A stretch of DNA of 64,000 nt from Phycisphaeraceae bacterium (GTDB taxonomy: Bacteria; Planctomycetota; Phycisphaerae; Phycisphaerales; Phycisphaeraceae), in contig JADZCR010000005.1 in the NCBI GenBank assembly GCA_020851465.1, positions 1 through 64,000 of the forward strand, given 5' to 3'. The notes beneath the pieces were generated by a model that did no database searches, had not been told where the DNA came from, and saw nothing but the letters and a program-made list of their open reading frames with translations. This document shows positions 52,209 to 60,943 of the stretch, piece after piece (position 1 is the stretch's first letter; the number at the start of each line of letters is the position of its first letter). The translations under genes were made by a program, and so were the position numbers.

Positions 52209-53726
52209 ATGAATCAGGCTTTGCTGGAACGTGTACTCAAGTCCCCCAGGCTTCCGAGCCTTCCAACGATCGCCATTGAGGTGATCGATCTGGTTCAACA
52301 AAAAGACGTGAATATCAAGCAGATCGCGCACACGATCTCACACGATCCTGCCCTTTCTTCGAAGATTCTGAAAACAGTCAACTCATCCTTTTACGGTCAG
52401 GCTCATTCGATCAGCACCATCAGTCATGCGCTGGTCATTCTGGGACTCAATAGTGTCAAGACGCTGGCACTGGGTTTCAGCCTGGTCCCAAACCTCCGCG
52501 AGTCCGGCGGAGATGAGTTTGATCACGTGGACTTCTGGAAGCGCAGTCTCTACTCCGCAGTTGCTGCCCGTTCCCTGGCGAAACATATCAACCTCGTTCA
52601 GCAGGAGGAGGCATTCCTCGGCGGGTTGCTTCAGGATCTGGGCATGCTCGCCATGAACCAGACCCTGGGCAGTGACTACGCCGCCATCTTGAAGCAGGTT
52701 GGTCTGGAGCACCGAAAACTTCGTGAAGCTGAGCAACTCAAGCTCCAGACTGATCACGCGGAGATTGGCGCTGCCTTGGCGGAGACATGGAATCTTCCGC
52801 CGCTGCTGGTTCAGCCGATTCGTTATCACGAGGATCCGACTGGTGCGCCGGAAGAACTTCTGCCGCTGATCCGTTGCGTTGTGTTAGGCGGTCGCCTGGC
52901 GGATGTTTTCACCAGTTCCAACCCCGGCCCCGCTCTTGAGGGCTACCACCAGTTGGCGCAGCAGTGGTTCAATCTCAACAAAGAGATGGCAGAGTCACTG
53001 CTCAAGGGTATCCATGAAAACACAGTCGAGATGCGTCGGCTGTTTGATCTGCCTACGGGTGAGCTGGTCAATCCCGACCAGATTTTAGCCCGTGCGACGG
53101 AAGCCCTGTTGCAGATCAGCCTCCAGACAGCGCAGCAGACCTCGCAGTTGGAGCAGCAGAATAAGCAACTGGTGGAGCAGGCCACAACCGATTCGCTCAC
53201 AGGCGCCGCCAATCGCCGTCTGTTTGCGGACTTCATGGCTGATCGTTTTGCTGAGGTCCGCACCGGCGCGGGGCCGCTGAGCGTGCTCTTCCTCGATACG
53301 GATCATTTCAAGAAGTTCAACGACACCTATGGGCATCAGACCGGAGACCGTGTGCTCATTGAGCTTGCAGGTGTCCTCAAGAAGTCTGCGCCCAAGACGG
53401 CACTGGTGGCCCGGTATGGCGGCGAGGAGTTCGCTGTTGTCTTGCCCAAGACCGATCGACTTACCGCTGCCAAGTTCGCCGAAACGGTTCGCAAGCTCAT
53501 CCAATCTCAAACGGTCCAGTCTGACGACGGACAAACTCTCTCCATCACCGCAAGCATCGGCGTGGCGACCTACGATGGCTCGTTCTTCACCCGTGCAGAG
53601 CAACTCGTGAAAGCTGCGGATCAGGGGGTGTACGCTGCTAAAAAGTCCGGTCGTAATTGCGTCCGCGTTTTTACCCCAAAGTCGGATAAACCACACGCGC
53701 CTACCCCGGCACAAAAAGTCGCCTGA
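52209..53726 (+). CDS. HDOD-GGDEF signalling protein (probable diguanylate cyclase)
   Basis: 505 residues, soluble. N-terminal HDOD domain (about 12-215): PSLPTIAIEVIDLVQQKDVNIKQIAHTISHDPALSSKILKTVNSSFYGQ and FLGGLLQDLGMLAMNQ. A coiled-coil rich in Gln (residues ~300-330, QISLQTAQQTSQLEQQNKQLVEQ) joins it to a GGDEF domain (about 335-490) with LFLDTDHFKKFNDTYGHQTGD and the active-site GGEEF at 404-408. GGEEF is the catalytically competent form, so it probably makes cyclic di-GMP. No RxxD-type I-site is obvious. It stands alone after clpC. Confidence 0.92.
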   Translation: MNQALLERVLKSPRLPSLPTIAIEVIDLVQQKDVNIKQIAHTISHDPALSSKILKTVNSSFYGQAHSISTISHALVILGLNSVKTLALGFSLVPNLRESGGDEFDHVDFWKRSLYSAVAARSLAKHINLVQQEEAFLGGLLQDLGMLAMNQTLGSDYAAILKQVGLEHRKLREAEQLKLQTDHAEIGAALAETWNLPPLLVQPIRYHEDPTGAPEELLPLIRCVVLGGRLADVFTSSNPGPALEGYHQLAQQWFNLNKEMAESLLKGIHENTVEMRRLFDLPTGELVNPDQILARATEALLQISLQTAQQTSQLEQQNKQLVEQATTDSLTGAANRRLFADFMADRFAEVRTGAGPLSVLFLDTDHFKKFNDTYGHQTGDRVLIELAGVLKKSAPKTALVARYGGEEFAVVLPKTDRLTAAKFAETVRKLIQSQTVQSDDGQTLSITASIGVATYDGSFFTRAEQLVKAADQGVYAAKKSGRNCVRVFTPKSDKPHAPTPAQKVA

Positions 53727-53822
53727 TCCATGCTTCAGATGGCTTGCCCGCGATGCCTCTGACTGGGTCAAGTGCTCAGTGACACGTTAAGTAGCATTTC
53801 ACGCAACAGATTTGTCCCTCGT

Positions 53823-56800
53823 TCATTTTTTCTGTTCGCCGGAAAAGATTATCACTGCGGTTCGTGTGCCGAGTATCAAGGCATTGTCCAGGAAAACGGA
53901 GCGCGCTGGATCCAAAGCGTCTCGTAACGGTCCAAGGGTCTGTTCGTGAGTGATAATTCCTGTCTGCCGGTTGAGAAAATACAGCTTGTATGTCCAACCC
54001 TTCTGGCCATTAGCTTCTCCGGCTGGTTGAACGGGTCCGCCATTCGCCGGATTCTGTTGTTCGATCAGGACCGGTCCGTTATTTCCCACTTGAATAAAGC
54101 GGCGACCCTGCGGTGCAGCCGCCAGCGCTCCGGCCGGTCCATCGACCAGGCTGACCAGCACCACTTGATTCTGGCCGACCAATTGCCGCAGGAACTGCTT
54201 CTGCGGTTGCGCCACAGCGTCGCGCCATTGTGTCTTTCCATTTTTGTCCAGCGTTAAGGCGGCCCCGCGCGTCATCAGATGCCACAGTGATCCGTCGCTC
54301 CAGATGCGCATATCACCATTGGCTCTGCGGGCTGAGATCGAAATCTGTGCCATGCTCAACCTCGCGATGACAGCGCCCGTGGCAGTTTGGATCGCCGAAA
54401 CCCCGCCGCTGGGCTCAGCCATAAAAAGAACCGTCGTTCCGCTGCGAGGTACGACGATCCCCATTGGTTCAGGGCTTTTGAGTCGCCACGCGACGTTGGC
54501 ATCTTTGACGTTGTTTGCCACGACCTCGCCAATCGTTACTCGCAATACCAGACCTTCCGCGCTCATTCCCGCCCACATGGCGGGGAGTTTGTCATCCAGC
54601 GTTGGTCCGCGCTGCTCCCCGGTTAACGCATCGAGAACGATCACCGAGCCGCCCGCAGCATCAGTGCCTGATGCGGTGATGCCTGAAACCACGAGCGAGT
54701 CTTCACTGATCTCCAGACTTTCGAGTTGATTCATGGGGCAGAGCAGTTTCCACAGAACACGGCCGGTAGCTCGTTCAATTCCTACAAGCCTGCCGGCACG
54801 GTCACCGAGGCATATCACCGAATCATTGACGCGCAGGAAAAAAGTGTCATCCGCCGGCTGTGGTACGTTTCGTCCGGGAATAATCAGCGGGCCGTTGTTA
54901 GCCAACTCGATAATGCGGCGTTCCTCGACGCTGGCTTGCGCGAGTCGTTGTGCATCCGTGCCGACCTCGTCGAGCAACGGTCGAGCGAGCCTTTCCGGCC
55001 AGAGCGGTTTACCGGCAGCGAGATCAATTACGGTGAGTCGGCCGTCTCCACCGTTCCAGAGGATGGCTTGACCATCGCTCATCGAGATCAGCGTGAGCGG
55101 AGCGATGGGTACATCGGTTTCCCACTTGACCGCTAAATGAGGGCCGGCCAAAAGCGCAAGTTTGCCTCCGGTCTGGATGAGCATTTGATCGCGAGGCCAG
55201 GTTTCTTCGAGTTGTGCGGTGGGAATGAGCAATCGTCCGGTGAGGACACGAGGTTGAGCAAGCGGGGTCGTAATGACGGGCAGGGGAGATTCGAGGGATG
55301 GTTTTGCAGCCAGTTCCTCCAGCCACGTTGCGGTGTCGATCGGTGTGCCAGCACGAATGGGCTGGAGTTTCGGATTCAGGCGGCGGGTCTGCTCAAGCCA
55401 GAAACGTGCCTCCCGCGTGCGGCCGGTTGATTCGTAAATTTCAACGAGCCTTCCAATCGCCTGCGCATAGACATTGGTTTCCGGGCCATAGTTGTACACC
55501 CGACGCAACTGCACAATCGCACTATTCGTGTCACCAGCGGCGGCAAGGACGTTGGCCGCCGCGAGCAACGCGGACGGTGCTGATCCGGAGAGCGGGTATT
55601 GCCGCGCCACTTCAAGAAGTTGTATGGCGTCGGCGGTGTTCTGAAGTTCGTGCAGCCGATCGGCGGCTTGTGCTTCGTACTTGGCGTAAACCTTGATGCC
55701 GTTGGCTTGGATGAGATCAGCAATACGAAGACGCGCTTCCATGCCGGCTTCGCGCGTCACCGATCCGCGATGGTAAAGCTGTGACGAGAGGGTGGTGTCG
55801 GCGAGAACCGCCTGGTAGTGATCGACCGCTGCTTCAGGTTTACTCGAATCGGCGAGGAAACCGGCAACGCCGATCTGATAAGCGACCTCCTGTTGCGGCG
55901 TCGAGGCGATACTGCCAACGCGGTCGTACATCGCCTGCCGCAGCGCAGCATCGGTCGGCATCATGGCGAAGGTGAGCAGTTGATCAAACGCATGTTGAAA
56001 TCGTGCATCGGAGAGTTGGGGGGCATCGCCATCCACGCCGGAATGGTGGCGTCGCAATGCTGCCAGTGCCGCGTCCGCGCCCTCCGTTGCGGCTTCCGCT
56101 TGCTTATTGGTGATCGCCACTGCTGCGAGTGACAGTCCCGGTTCAGGATCACTGAGGTTGTTTTTTATCTCTCGTCGCAGCCGGTCCAGCGCGATGGTCC
56201 AATCGAGATGGTTTTGCAGAGAATCGCTGTCGGAGACAACGATCTGGCCATCAATGGCCAGCAGGCTGCCAGGTGAATCAGTGGGGAATTGTGCGATGGT
56301 TTTCCCGTCATTGAGATTCAGGACGACGATTCGGTCTCGCTGCGGAAGCAGTATGCGGTCGGTGGTCACAGCAGCGCGGCCGCGAAAGCTCTCACTCCGC
56401 TCGGCACCGGTAACGCGGTTATTCCATTTTTCTTCAAGGGTCCTGTCATCGAGTAGATAGACCGTCGTACCCACACAGAGAATTCCCTGTTTCACGCGGA
56501 AAAAAGCGTTGGCCCCAAGCCACGCATCGCCGTCAAGCTCTCGAATGAGTTCGCCGGTATTTGGATTGAGTAATTGAGCAGGCCGGTTAACGTCGAGACT
56601 CGCTACGATCAATCCGGCTTCGACCAGGAGCGGTGCAGGCGTGTTCCATGCGGAGCCTCGTCGAGGGCGACCAAACGCCATATCCAGTTCGGTCGCCTGC
56701 GCAGGCATGACGTGGAGCCAGACCACCGCGCCGTTTCGACTTTCGAGACAACTGACCGAGCCGAGATTATCTGAGATGTAGAGCCTGCCGCTTGAGAGCA

Positions 56801-58193
56801 CCATCTGTGACAGGGGACTGGACGAATTTCGACTGGTTGCGATCGCGCTGGAGAGGTAGCGGGTCCAGATAGGTCGCCCTGTCTGTGAGTCGAGCGCGAC
56901 GACATAGGCGTCTTGAAACCCTGATCCCTGGTTTCGCCTCGCCATTACAAGGACGCGATTGTGGTCGGCAAGAGGCGTTCCATGGAAATAGGCGTTAGTG
57001 AGTGCCGGATCAGCGTCGCCGGGCTCAACCCGCCAGAGCGGTTGACCGTCAGACTCCCGCAGGCAGACCAGTGACGTGCCGCTGCTGCGGACCTGCCAGT
57101 TCATATTCACCGGAACCGCAAACCCCATGACGGTAACGACACGATCGTCATCAATGAGGACGGATCGCTGATCGGCCAACGGCCCAGTCATTTGTATCAG
57201 CGGGTTGAGTTGCGCCCCGGACGTATCCGGTCGGGTGTATGACCAGAGCAGCCGGCCGGAGTTTTGATCGAGCGCCAGCACAGCTGCACCGTTATTGATG
57301 AGAATTCGCTCGCCATGAACGACAGGTACAGGGTGCATCGCCGGCGAGGCATTAGGATCGTTGATGCCGTTGTTACGGATGATCGCCTCACGAACTCCTT
57401 CACCGAAGGGATCGGGAAGCTTGATGGTCCACAAGGCGGTGGGGAGGTTTTCAGGGACGATCGCATCCACCTGTTGCAACGCAGGATTGATCGCATGATC
57501 TCGATCGGGACGGTGTACGGATTTCGACCAGCGTTCAACCGCAGCGATCGCTACGGTGTCATTTAGTTTGCGAAGTGAGGCGAGGTGCTTCTCATACCGA
57601 GCTTGATCGCCGGAAAAAATGCCGACGGCAGCCTGGAGCATTTCCCACCGGGACTGCTGCGATTTGAGGTCGGGGTGCGAGGCCAGTTCATCAAGCACAC
57701 CGGCAGCGTCGTCAGGGTTGGCTGCCTCAAGGTAGAGTGCGGCCAGGCGAAGTCCTGCTTCCAGACCGCTTGGACAGGGGAGATACCTGCCAATGACGGC
57801 CTCTAACGCAGCACGATTGGGTGCAGGCAGCGAGGCAGCGGCAAGGGCGCGCTGCGCACCGGGTTCTTCAAGCCTGCGATAGGCTTCGAGTAACTCAGGG
57901 TTACCGACAACGTCCGTCAACACCCGCCGTCGAACATCCGCGTACATTTTCTCACTCGTCCGTGCGAGCTTGGTCGGATACTCCTCCATGACTTTGCGAT
58001 ATACAGCAGCAGCCTCGCTGATACGCTTTTGCTCAATGAGTGATTTAGCTTGGTCGAGCAGATCCTGAGCTGCCTGTGAGTCTTCCACGTACACCGCGAG
58101 CTGCGGCATCTTGACCTGCGCATCTGCAACCGCAGCAGAGAGCAGAACGCAAAAGACCACGCTTAAGAAAGCCAGGGGGCAAAGTGTCCGCAT
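53823..58193 (-). CDS. Very large exported TPR / PQQ-propeller protein
   Basis: 1456 residues with a signal peptide (LCPLAFLSVVFCVLLSAAVADA). Layout by eye: TPR-like helices (about 40-230, e.g. QAAQDLLDQAKSLIEQKRISEAAAVYRKVMEEYP); a first PQQ/BamB-like propeller (about 260-690: ILINNGAAVLALDQNSGRLLWSYTRPD, SLVCLRESDGQPLWRVEPG, AYVVALDSQTGRPIWTRYL, VSCLESRNGAVVWLH); a second TPR block (about 760-985); a second propeller (about 1040-1410: DSVICLGDRAGRLVGIERATGRVLWKLL, SVIVLDALTGEQRGP, GGVSAIQTATGAVIARL). The repeated xxVxALDxxTGxxxW unit is diagnostic. Probably a periplasmic scaffold; function unknown. It has no clear ribosome-binding site at ATG 58193. Confidence 0.85.
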   Translation of the reverse strand: MRTLCPLAFLSVVFCVLLSAAVADAQVKMPQLAVYVEDSQAAQDLLDQAKSLIEQKRISEAAAVYRKVMEEYPTKLARTSEKMYADVRRRVLTDVVGNPELLEAYRRLEEPGAQRALAAASLPAPNRAALEAVIGRYLPCPSGLEAGLRLAALYLEAANPDDAAGVLDELASHPDLKSQQSRWEMLQAAVGIFSGDQARYEKHLASLRKLNDTVAIAAVERWSKSVHRPDRDHAINPALQQVDAIVPENLPTALWTIKLPDPFGEGVREAIIRNNGINDPNASPAMHPVPVVHGERILINNGAAVLALDQNSGRLLWSYTRPDTSGAQLNPLIQMTGPLADQRSVLIDDDRVVTVMGFAVPVNMNWQVRSSGTSLVCLRESDGQPLWRVEPGDADPALTNAYFHGTPLADHNRVLVMARRNQGSGFQDAYVVALDSQTGRPIWTRYLSSAIATSRNSSSPLSQMVLSSGRLYISDNLGSVSCLESRNGAVVWLHVMPAQATELDMAFGRPRRGSAWNTPAPLLVEAGLIVASLDVNRPAQLLNPNTGELIRELDGDAWLGANAFFRVKQGILCVGTTVYLLDDRTLEEKWNNRVTGAERSESFRGRAAVTTDRILLPQRDRIVVLNLNDGKTIAQFPTDSPGSLLAIDGQIVVSDSDSLQNHLDWTIALDRLRREIKNNLSDPEPGLSLAAVAITNKQAEAATEGADAALAALRRHHSGVDGDAPQLSDARFQHAFDQLLTFAMMPTDAALRQAMYDRVGSIASTPQQEVAYQIGVAGFLADSSKPEAAVDHYQAVLADTTLSSQLYHRGSVTREAGMEARLRIADLIQANGIKVYAKYEAQAADRLHELQNTADAIQLLEVARQYPLSGSAPSALLAAANVLAAAGDTNSAIVQLRRVYNYGPETNVYAQAIGRLVEIYESTGRTREARFWLEQTRRLNPKLQPIRAGTPIDTATWLEELAAKPSLESPLPVITTPLAQPRVLTGRLLIPTAQLEETWPRDQMLIQTGGKLALLAGPHLAVKWETDVPIAPLTLISMSDGQAILWNGGDGRLTVIDLAAGKPLWPERLARPLLDEVGTDAQRLAQASVEERRIIELANNGPLIIPGRNVPQPADDTFFLRVNDSVICLGDRAGRLVGIERATGRVLWKLLCPMNQLESLEISEDSLVVSGITASGTDAAGGSVIVLDALTGEQRGPTLDDKLPAMWAGMSAEGLVLRVTIGEVVANNVKDANVAWRLKSPEPMGIVVPRSGTTVLFMAEPSGGVSAIQTATGAVIARLSMAQISISARRANGDMRIWSDGSLWHLMTRGAALTLDKNGKTQWRDAVAQPQKQFLRQLVGQNQVVLVSLVDGPAGALAAAPQGRRFIQVGNNGPVLIEQQNPANGGPVQPAGEANGQKGWTYKLYFLNRQTGIITHEQTLGPLRDALDPARSVFLDNALILGTRTAVIIFSGEQKK

Positions 58194-58319
58194 GTGAAGG
58201 ATTTTAGGCGATAGAGGGCTGCTTCCGTGAGCGTGAGGGATCTGTATTGAAAATCGAGGTTCGGATCCCGAAACCGATTCACTGGCATCCGATTCGTTAC
58301 GCGCTTACCTTAGCAGTCC

Positions 58320-59243
58320 ATGGCTAGCCGTTTTTCCATAGTCGGCATTGGTGAAGCACTCTTCGATATCTTCCCTGACAAGCAGGTGCTCGGAGGAGCA
58401 CCGCTGAATGTCGCAGTCCACGCACACCAACTGACCGCTCAGCGCGGCGGCGAAGGTGTCGTGGTCAGCCGGGTTGGACAGGATGAGCTTGGTCAGGAAG
58501 TGGTGAAACAGCTTGCCAGCCGTGGAGTGAACACATCATTTCTGCAATTCGACCCTGATCGTGATACCGGCCGAGTTTATGTAGGTCTCGACAATCAAGG
58601 CCAGCCGGAATACGAAATCGTACGCGAGGTGGCGTGGGATTGGTTGAACTTCGACCCTGATACCGAGGACTTGGCGCAGAAGTGCGATGCTGTCTGCTTT
58701 GGCACACTTGCGCAGCGTAACGGTCAGGCACGACACGCGATTTACCGGTTTCTCGATACTGCTCGGCGGGCGGTACGGATCTTCGACGTGAACCTGCGAC
58801 AGAACTTTTATGATCGGCAAATACTTCATCGAAGCTGTGAAGCAGCTTCGGTGGTGAAGCTCAACACGGATGAGTTGCCGGTGGTCGCGCGTGAGCTGGG
58901 ACTGGTTGGTGCTGAGGGTTCTGATCACACCATCGGTCTGCTTTTCAAGCGATATCCAATGCTGAAACTGGTCGCGCTGACCCGCGGGAAACTCGGCACG
59001 GTTCTCTACACACCCTCTGGTCAGCGTCTTGAGGGCGAAAAGGTCAGCTATCAACCCGCCAACGATGCGGACGCGGTTGGCGCAGGTGATGCGTGCAGTG
59101 CGGGGTTGCTCGTAGGAATGATCCTTCGTTGGCCGCTGGAGCGCACGCTTGCATTAGCAAATCATGTCGGTGCCTACGTCGCGAGCCAGAGCGGAGCGAC
59201 ACCGAAGTTACCCGAGAGCATTCTGGAAATGGTCAAAAGATAA
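58320..59243 (+). CDS. PfkB-family carbohydrate kinase
   Basis: 307 residues. Ribokinase fold: N-terminal FSIVGIGEALFDIFPDKQVLGGAPLNVAVHAHQL, lid strands DRDTGRVYVGLDNQGQPEYEI, and the C-terminal catalytic loop DAVGAGDACSAGLL with the anion hole GAGD and catalytic Asp 257. The N-terminal glycine pair and the spacing resemble fructokinases, but substrate specificity in PfkB cannot be read reliably. Divergent from the giant propeller gene. Confidence 0.9.
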   Translation: MASRFSIVGIGEALFDIFPDKQVLGGAPLNVAVHAHQLTAQRGGEGVVVSRVGQDELGQEVVKQLASRGVNTSFLQFDPDRDTGRVYVGLDNQGQPEYEIVREVAWDWLNFDPDTEDLAQKCDAVCFGTLAQRNGQARHAIYRFLDTARRAVRIFDVNLRQNFYDRQILHRSCEAASVVKLNTDELPVVARELGLVGAEGSDHTIGLLFKRYPMLKLVALTRGKLGTVLYTPSGQRLEGEKVSYQPANDADAVGAGDACSAGLLVGMILRWPLERTLALANHVGAYVASQSGATPKLPESILEMVKR

Positions 59244-59336
59244 AAGGCTGCCCGCGGAACAAAGACAGATCGTTGCGTAGTGTCTGGTGAAAGGGTAACT
59301 CCACGGGTACGTCGGACGGACGCATCATCTCGTTCA

Positions 59337-60707
59337 TCAACGACTGCCGAATGCCGTCGCAAATAAATCTTCATCAAGATCCGCAGGCATTGATCGTCCT
59401 GTTGCGTAGTTGTACAGAAGTGCCCGGAACACGCCGGAGGCAGCACTGTCAGCCGCTGCATGAATGAGAAACACCAAAAGGGCCACACCGATGATCGCGA
59501 CAGCCACCACAGTGTTACCACTGCTTGCACTCAGGTAGATACCCAGGAACAGGAGCAGGTAGATCGGCAGAGCAAACAGGAAGCTCAGCAGACCAAGAGC
59601 GAAATTACCGCTCAACCCCTCGCCCCAGGTCTCTTTGAGCGTGGTCATCGACAACTTCAGTGCCTTGAAGGGGCCTACGCCTTCCACCGCCAATACGGGC
59701 ACGACGAAATAGGTCAAGATCGTCCAGGCTGAACCCAGCAGGGCAGCGACGATCTTTCCAATTTTTTCATGCGTGTTCTCGATGATCTTTAGGACCACGC
59801 CAACAATCGCAGACAGCAGCGCCCATGCAGCTATCTGGGGCAGTCGTTTTACCGCGACAGACAGGCCATACTTCACCGTAGGGACTTCACCTTGCGTTAC
59901 CTTCATCGCGCAAGCTGTCAGCGCGGTATTGAAAAAGACAATGATGAAAAAATTGACGTAGTAAAACGCAAACGCGGTGAGATAAACCACGGGGTCATGG
60001 TTATTTCCCGCATTGTCCAGAAACTCGGTGAACCGATGATAGGAGCCGGTTGCCCAGAGCGGTAGCACGAAGCTGAGAATGATCAAGATCGCGGAAAGAG
60101 TTGACAAAATCGGAAAAACGATGAGTTGCTTGAAGTCCCAGATGATGCCATAGCTGATTTTGGCAAACTCCCAGCCGCGCGATAGACGAAAGAAAAATCC
60201 ACCACGCGGTGCGGTATCGACCGATCGACGTTTTCCGCTGGGAGCGGATATTTCGCGGACGACTCCGCCTGTTTCAGTTGAGAGTTTTCTGCCTTCCTTG
60301 AGGTTGTAGCCGCAGGCAATACAGATGACAGCCCCAGTTCCGACTTTTGCATTGCATGACGGACATTTGGTAGGCGACCCCGCCCCAGCCGTTACGCCGG
60401 GCGAGGTTTTATTGACCGGCGTCGCAGGTTCTGAGCCAGCCAGATCGTATGCGCTGTCGATTTCGCTGGTTCCGGAAGTTGGATCAACATTCGCTTTTTT
60501 CTCTGACTCCATTACGGAGGAGAGATCGAGTTTGAGATCCATATCGTCGAGAGCTAAATCCGTTGCGGTGGATTTGGCGGCAGGGTCAGAGCTGGGCATT
60601 ACAAACATCGCGTTGCATTTGCAGCGGACCTTCTTACCCGCAAGATTGGGTTGCCAGCGGTACGTTCGCCCACACCCTTGGCAGGAGACTTTGCTTGTGG
60701 TTGACAT
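59337..60707 (-). CDS. Membrane protein with two N-terminal zinc ribbons
   Basis: 456 residues. The N-terminus has CQGCGRTYRWQPNLAGKKVRCKC, a zinc-finger of the MJ0042/PF13717 kind, and a second CPSCNAKVGTGAVICIACG ribbon at about residues 110-130, separated by a disordered Ser/Asp-rich stretch. From about residue 165 onward there are six or so hydrophobic segments, e.g. QLIVFPILSTLSAILIILSFVLPLWA and NFALGLLSFLFALPIYLLLFLGIYL, of the DUF6159-like type. Zinc-ribbon plus polytopic membrane domain is common in planctomycetes; function unknown. ATG 60707 has AAGGA 9-13 bp upstream; the frame extends 27 codons further. Confidence 0.8.
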   Translation of the reverse strand: MSTTSKVSCQGCGRTYRWQPNLAGKKVRCKCNAMFVMPSSDPAAKSTATDLALDDMDLKLDLSSVMESEKKANVDPTSGTSEIDSAYDLAGSEPATPVNKTSPGVTAGAGSPTKCPSCNAKVGTGAVICIACGYNLKEGRKLSTETGGVVREISAPSGKRRSVDTAPRGGFFFRLSRGWEFAKISYGIIWDFKQLIVFPILSTLSAILIILSFVLPLWATGSYHRFTEFLDNAGNNHDPVVYLTAFAFYYVNFFIIVFFNTALTACAMKVTQGEVPTVKYGLSVAVKRLPQIAAWALLSAIVGVVLKIIENTHEKIGKIVAALLGSAWTILTYFVVPVLAVEGVGPFKALKLSMTTLKETWGEGLSGNFALGLLSFLFALPIYLLLFLGIYLSASSGNTVVAVAIIGVALLVFLIHAAADSAASGVFRALLYNYATGRSMPADLDEDLFATAFGSR

Positions 60708-60878
60708 CAAAGAGTCCTTTTTCAAAAGAAGGTGCAGAAATTCCAGCAAAATGCAGGCAACGCAGAAATCATTGTAACGGAGAGCCAACCTAATACGTAT
60801 GTGTAAGAATCGCGGAACGGAAGCCTGCTTGACTCGACGACCCGGTGCCAGGGACTTCGCGAGGGTGAAAGATTACGG

Positions 60879-60884
60879 TATAAT
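60879..60884 (+). promoter_or_regulatory. Candidate -10 hexamer for asd
   Basis: A perfect TATAAT, about 60 bp before the asd start. No good -35 lies 16-18 bp upstream (TTCGCG at 17), so only the -10 is supported. Confidence 0.45.
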
Positions 60885-60894
60885 ATCGCGCTGC

Positions 60895-60916
60895 GCCCCA
60901 CCCGGTCTGGTGGGGC
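60895..60916 (+). promoter_or_regulatory. Stem-loop in the asd 5' leader
   Basis: A perfect 8-bp GC-rich stem, GCCCCACC (60895-60902) / GGTGGGGC (60909-60916), loop CGGTCT. It is followed 9 nt later by CTCTTTTT (60924-60931). It starts just after the expected transcription start, so it will form at the mRNA 5' end; the T-run is too far away for a typical terminator. Confidence 0.5.
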
Positions 60917-60943
60917 GGTTCGCCTCTTTTTCAAGGTTTTACC

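Noticed and set aside
60895-60931. Intrinsic terminator (attenuator) before asd
   Set aside because: The T-run is separated from the GC stem by nine bases, beyond the usual geometry; kept only as a leader stem-loop.
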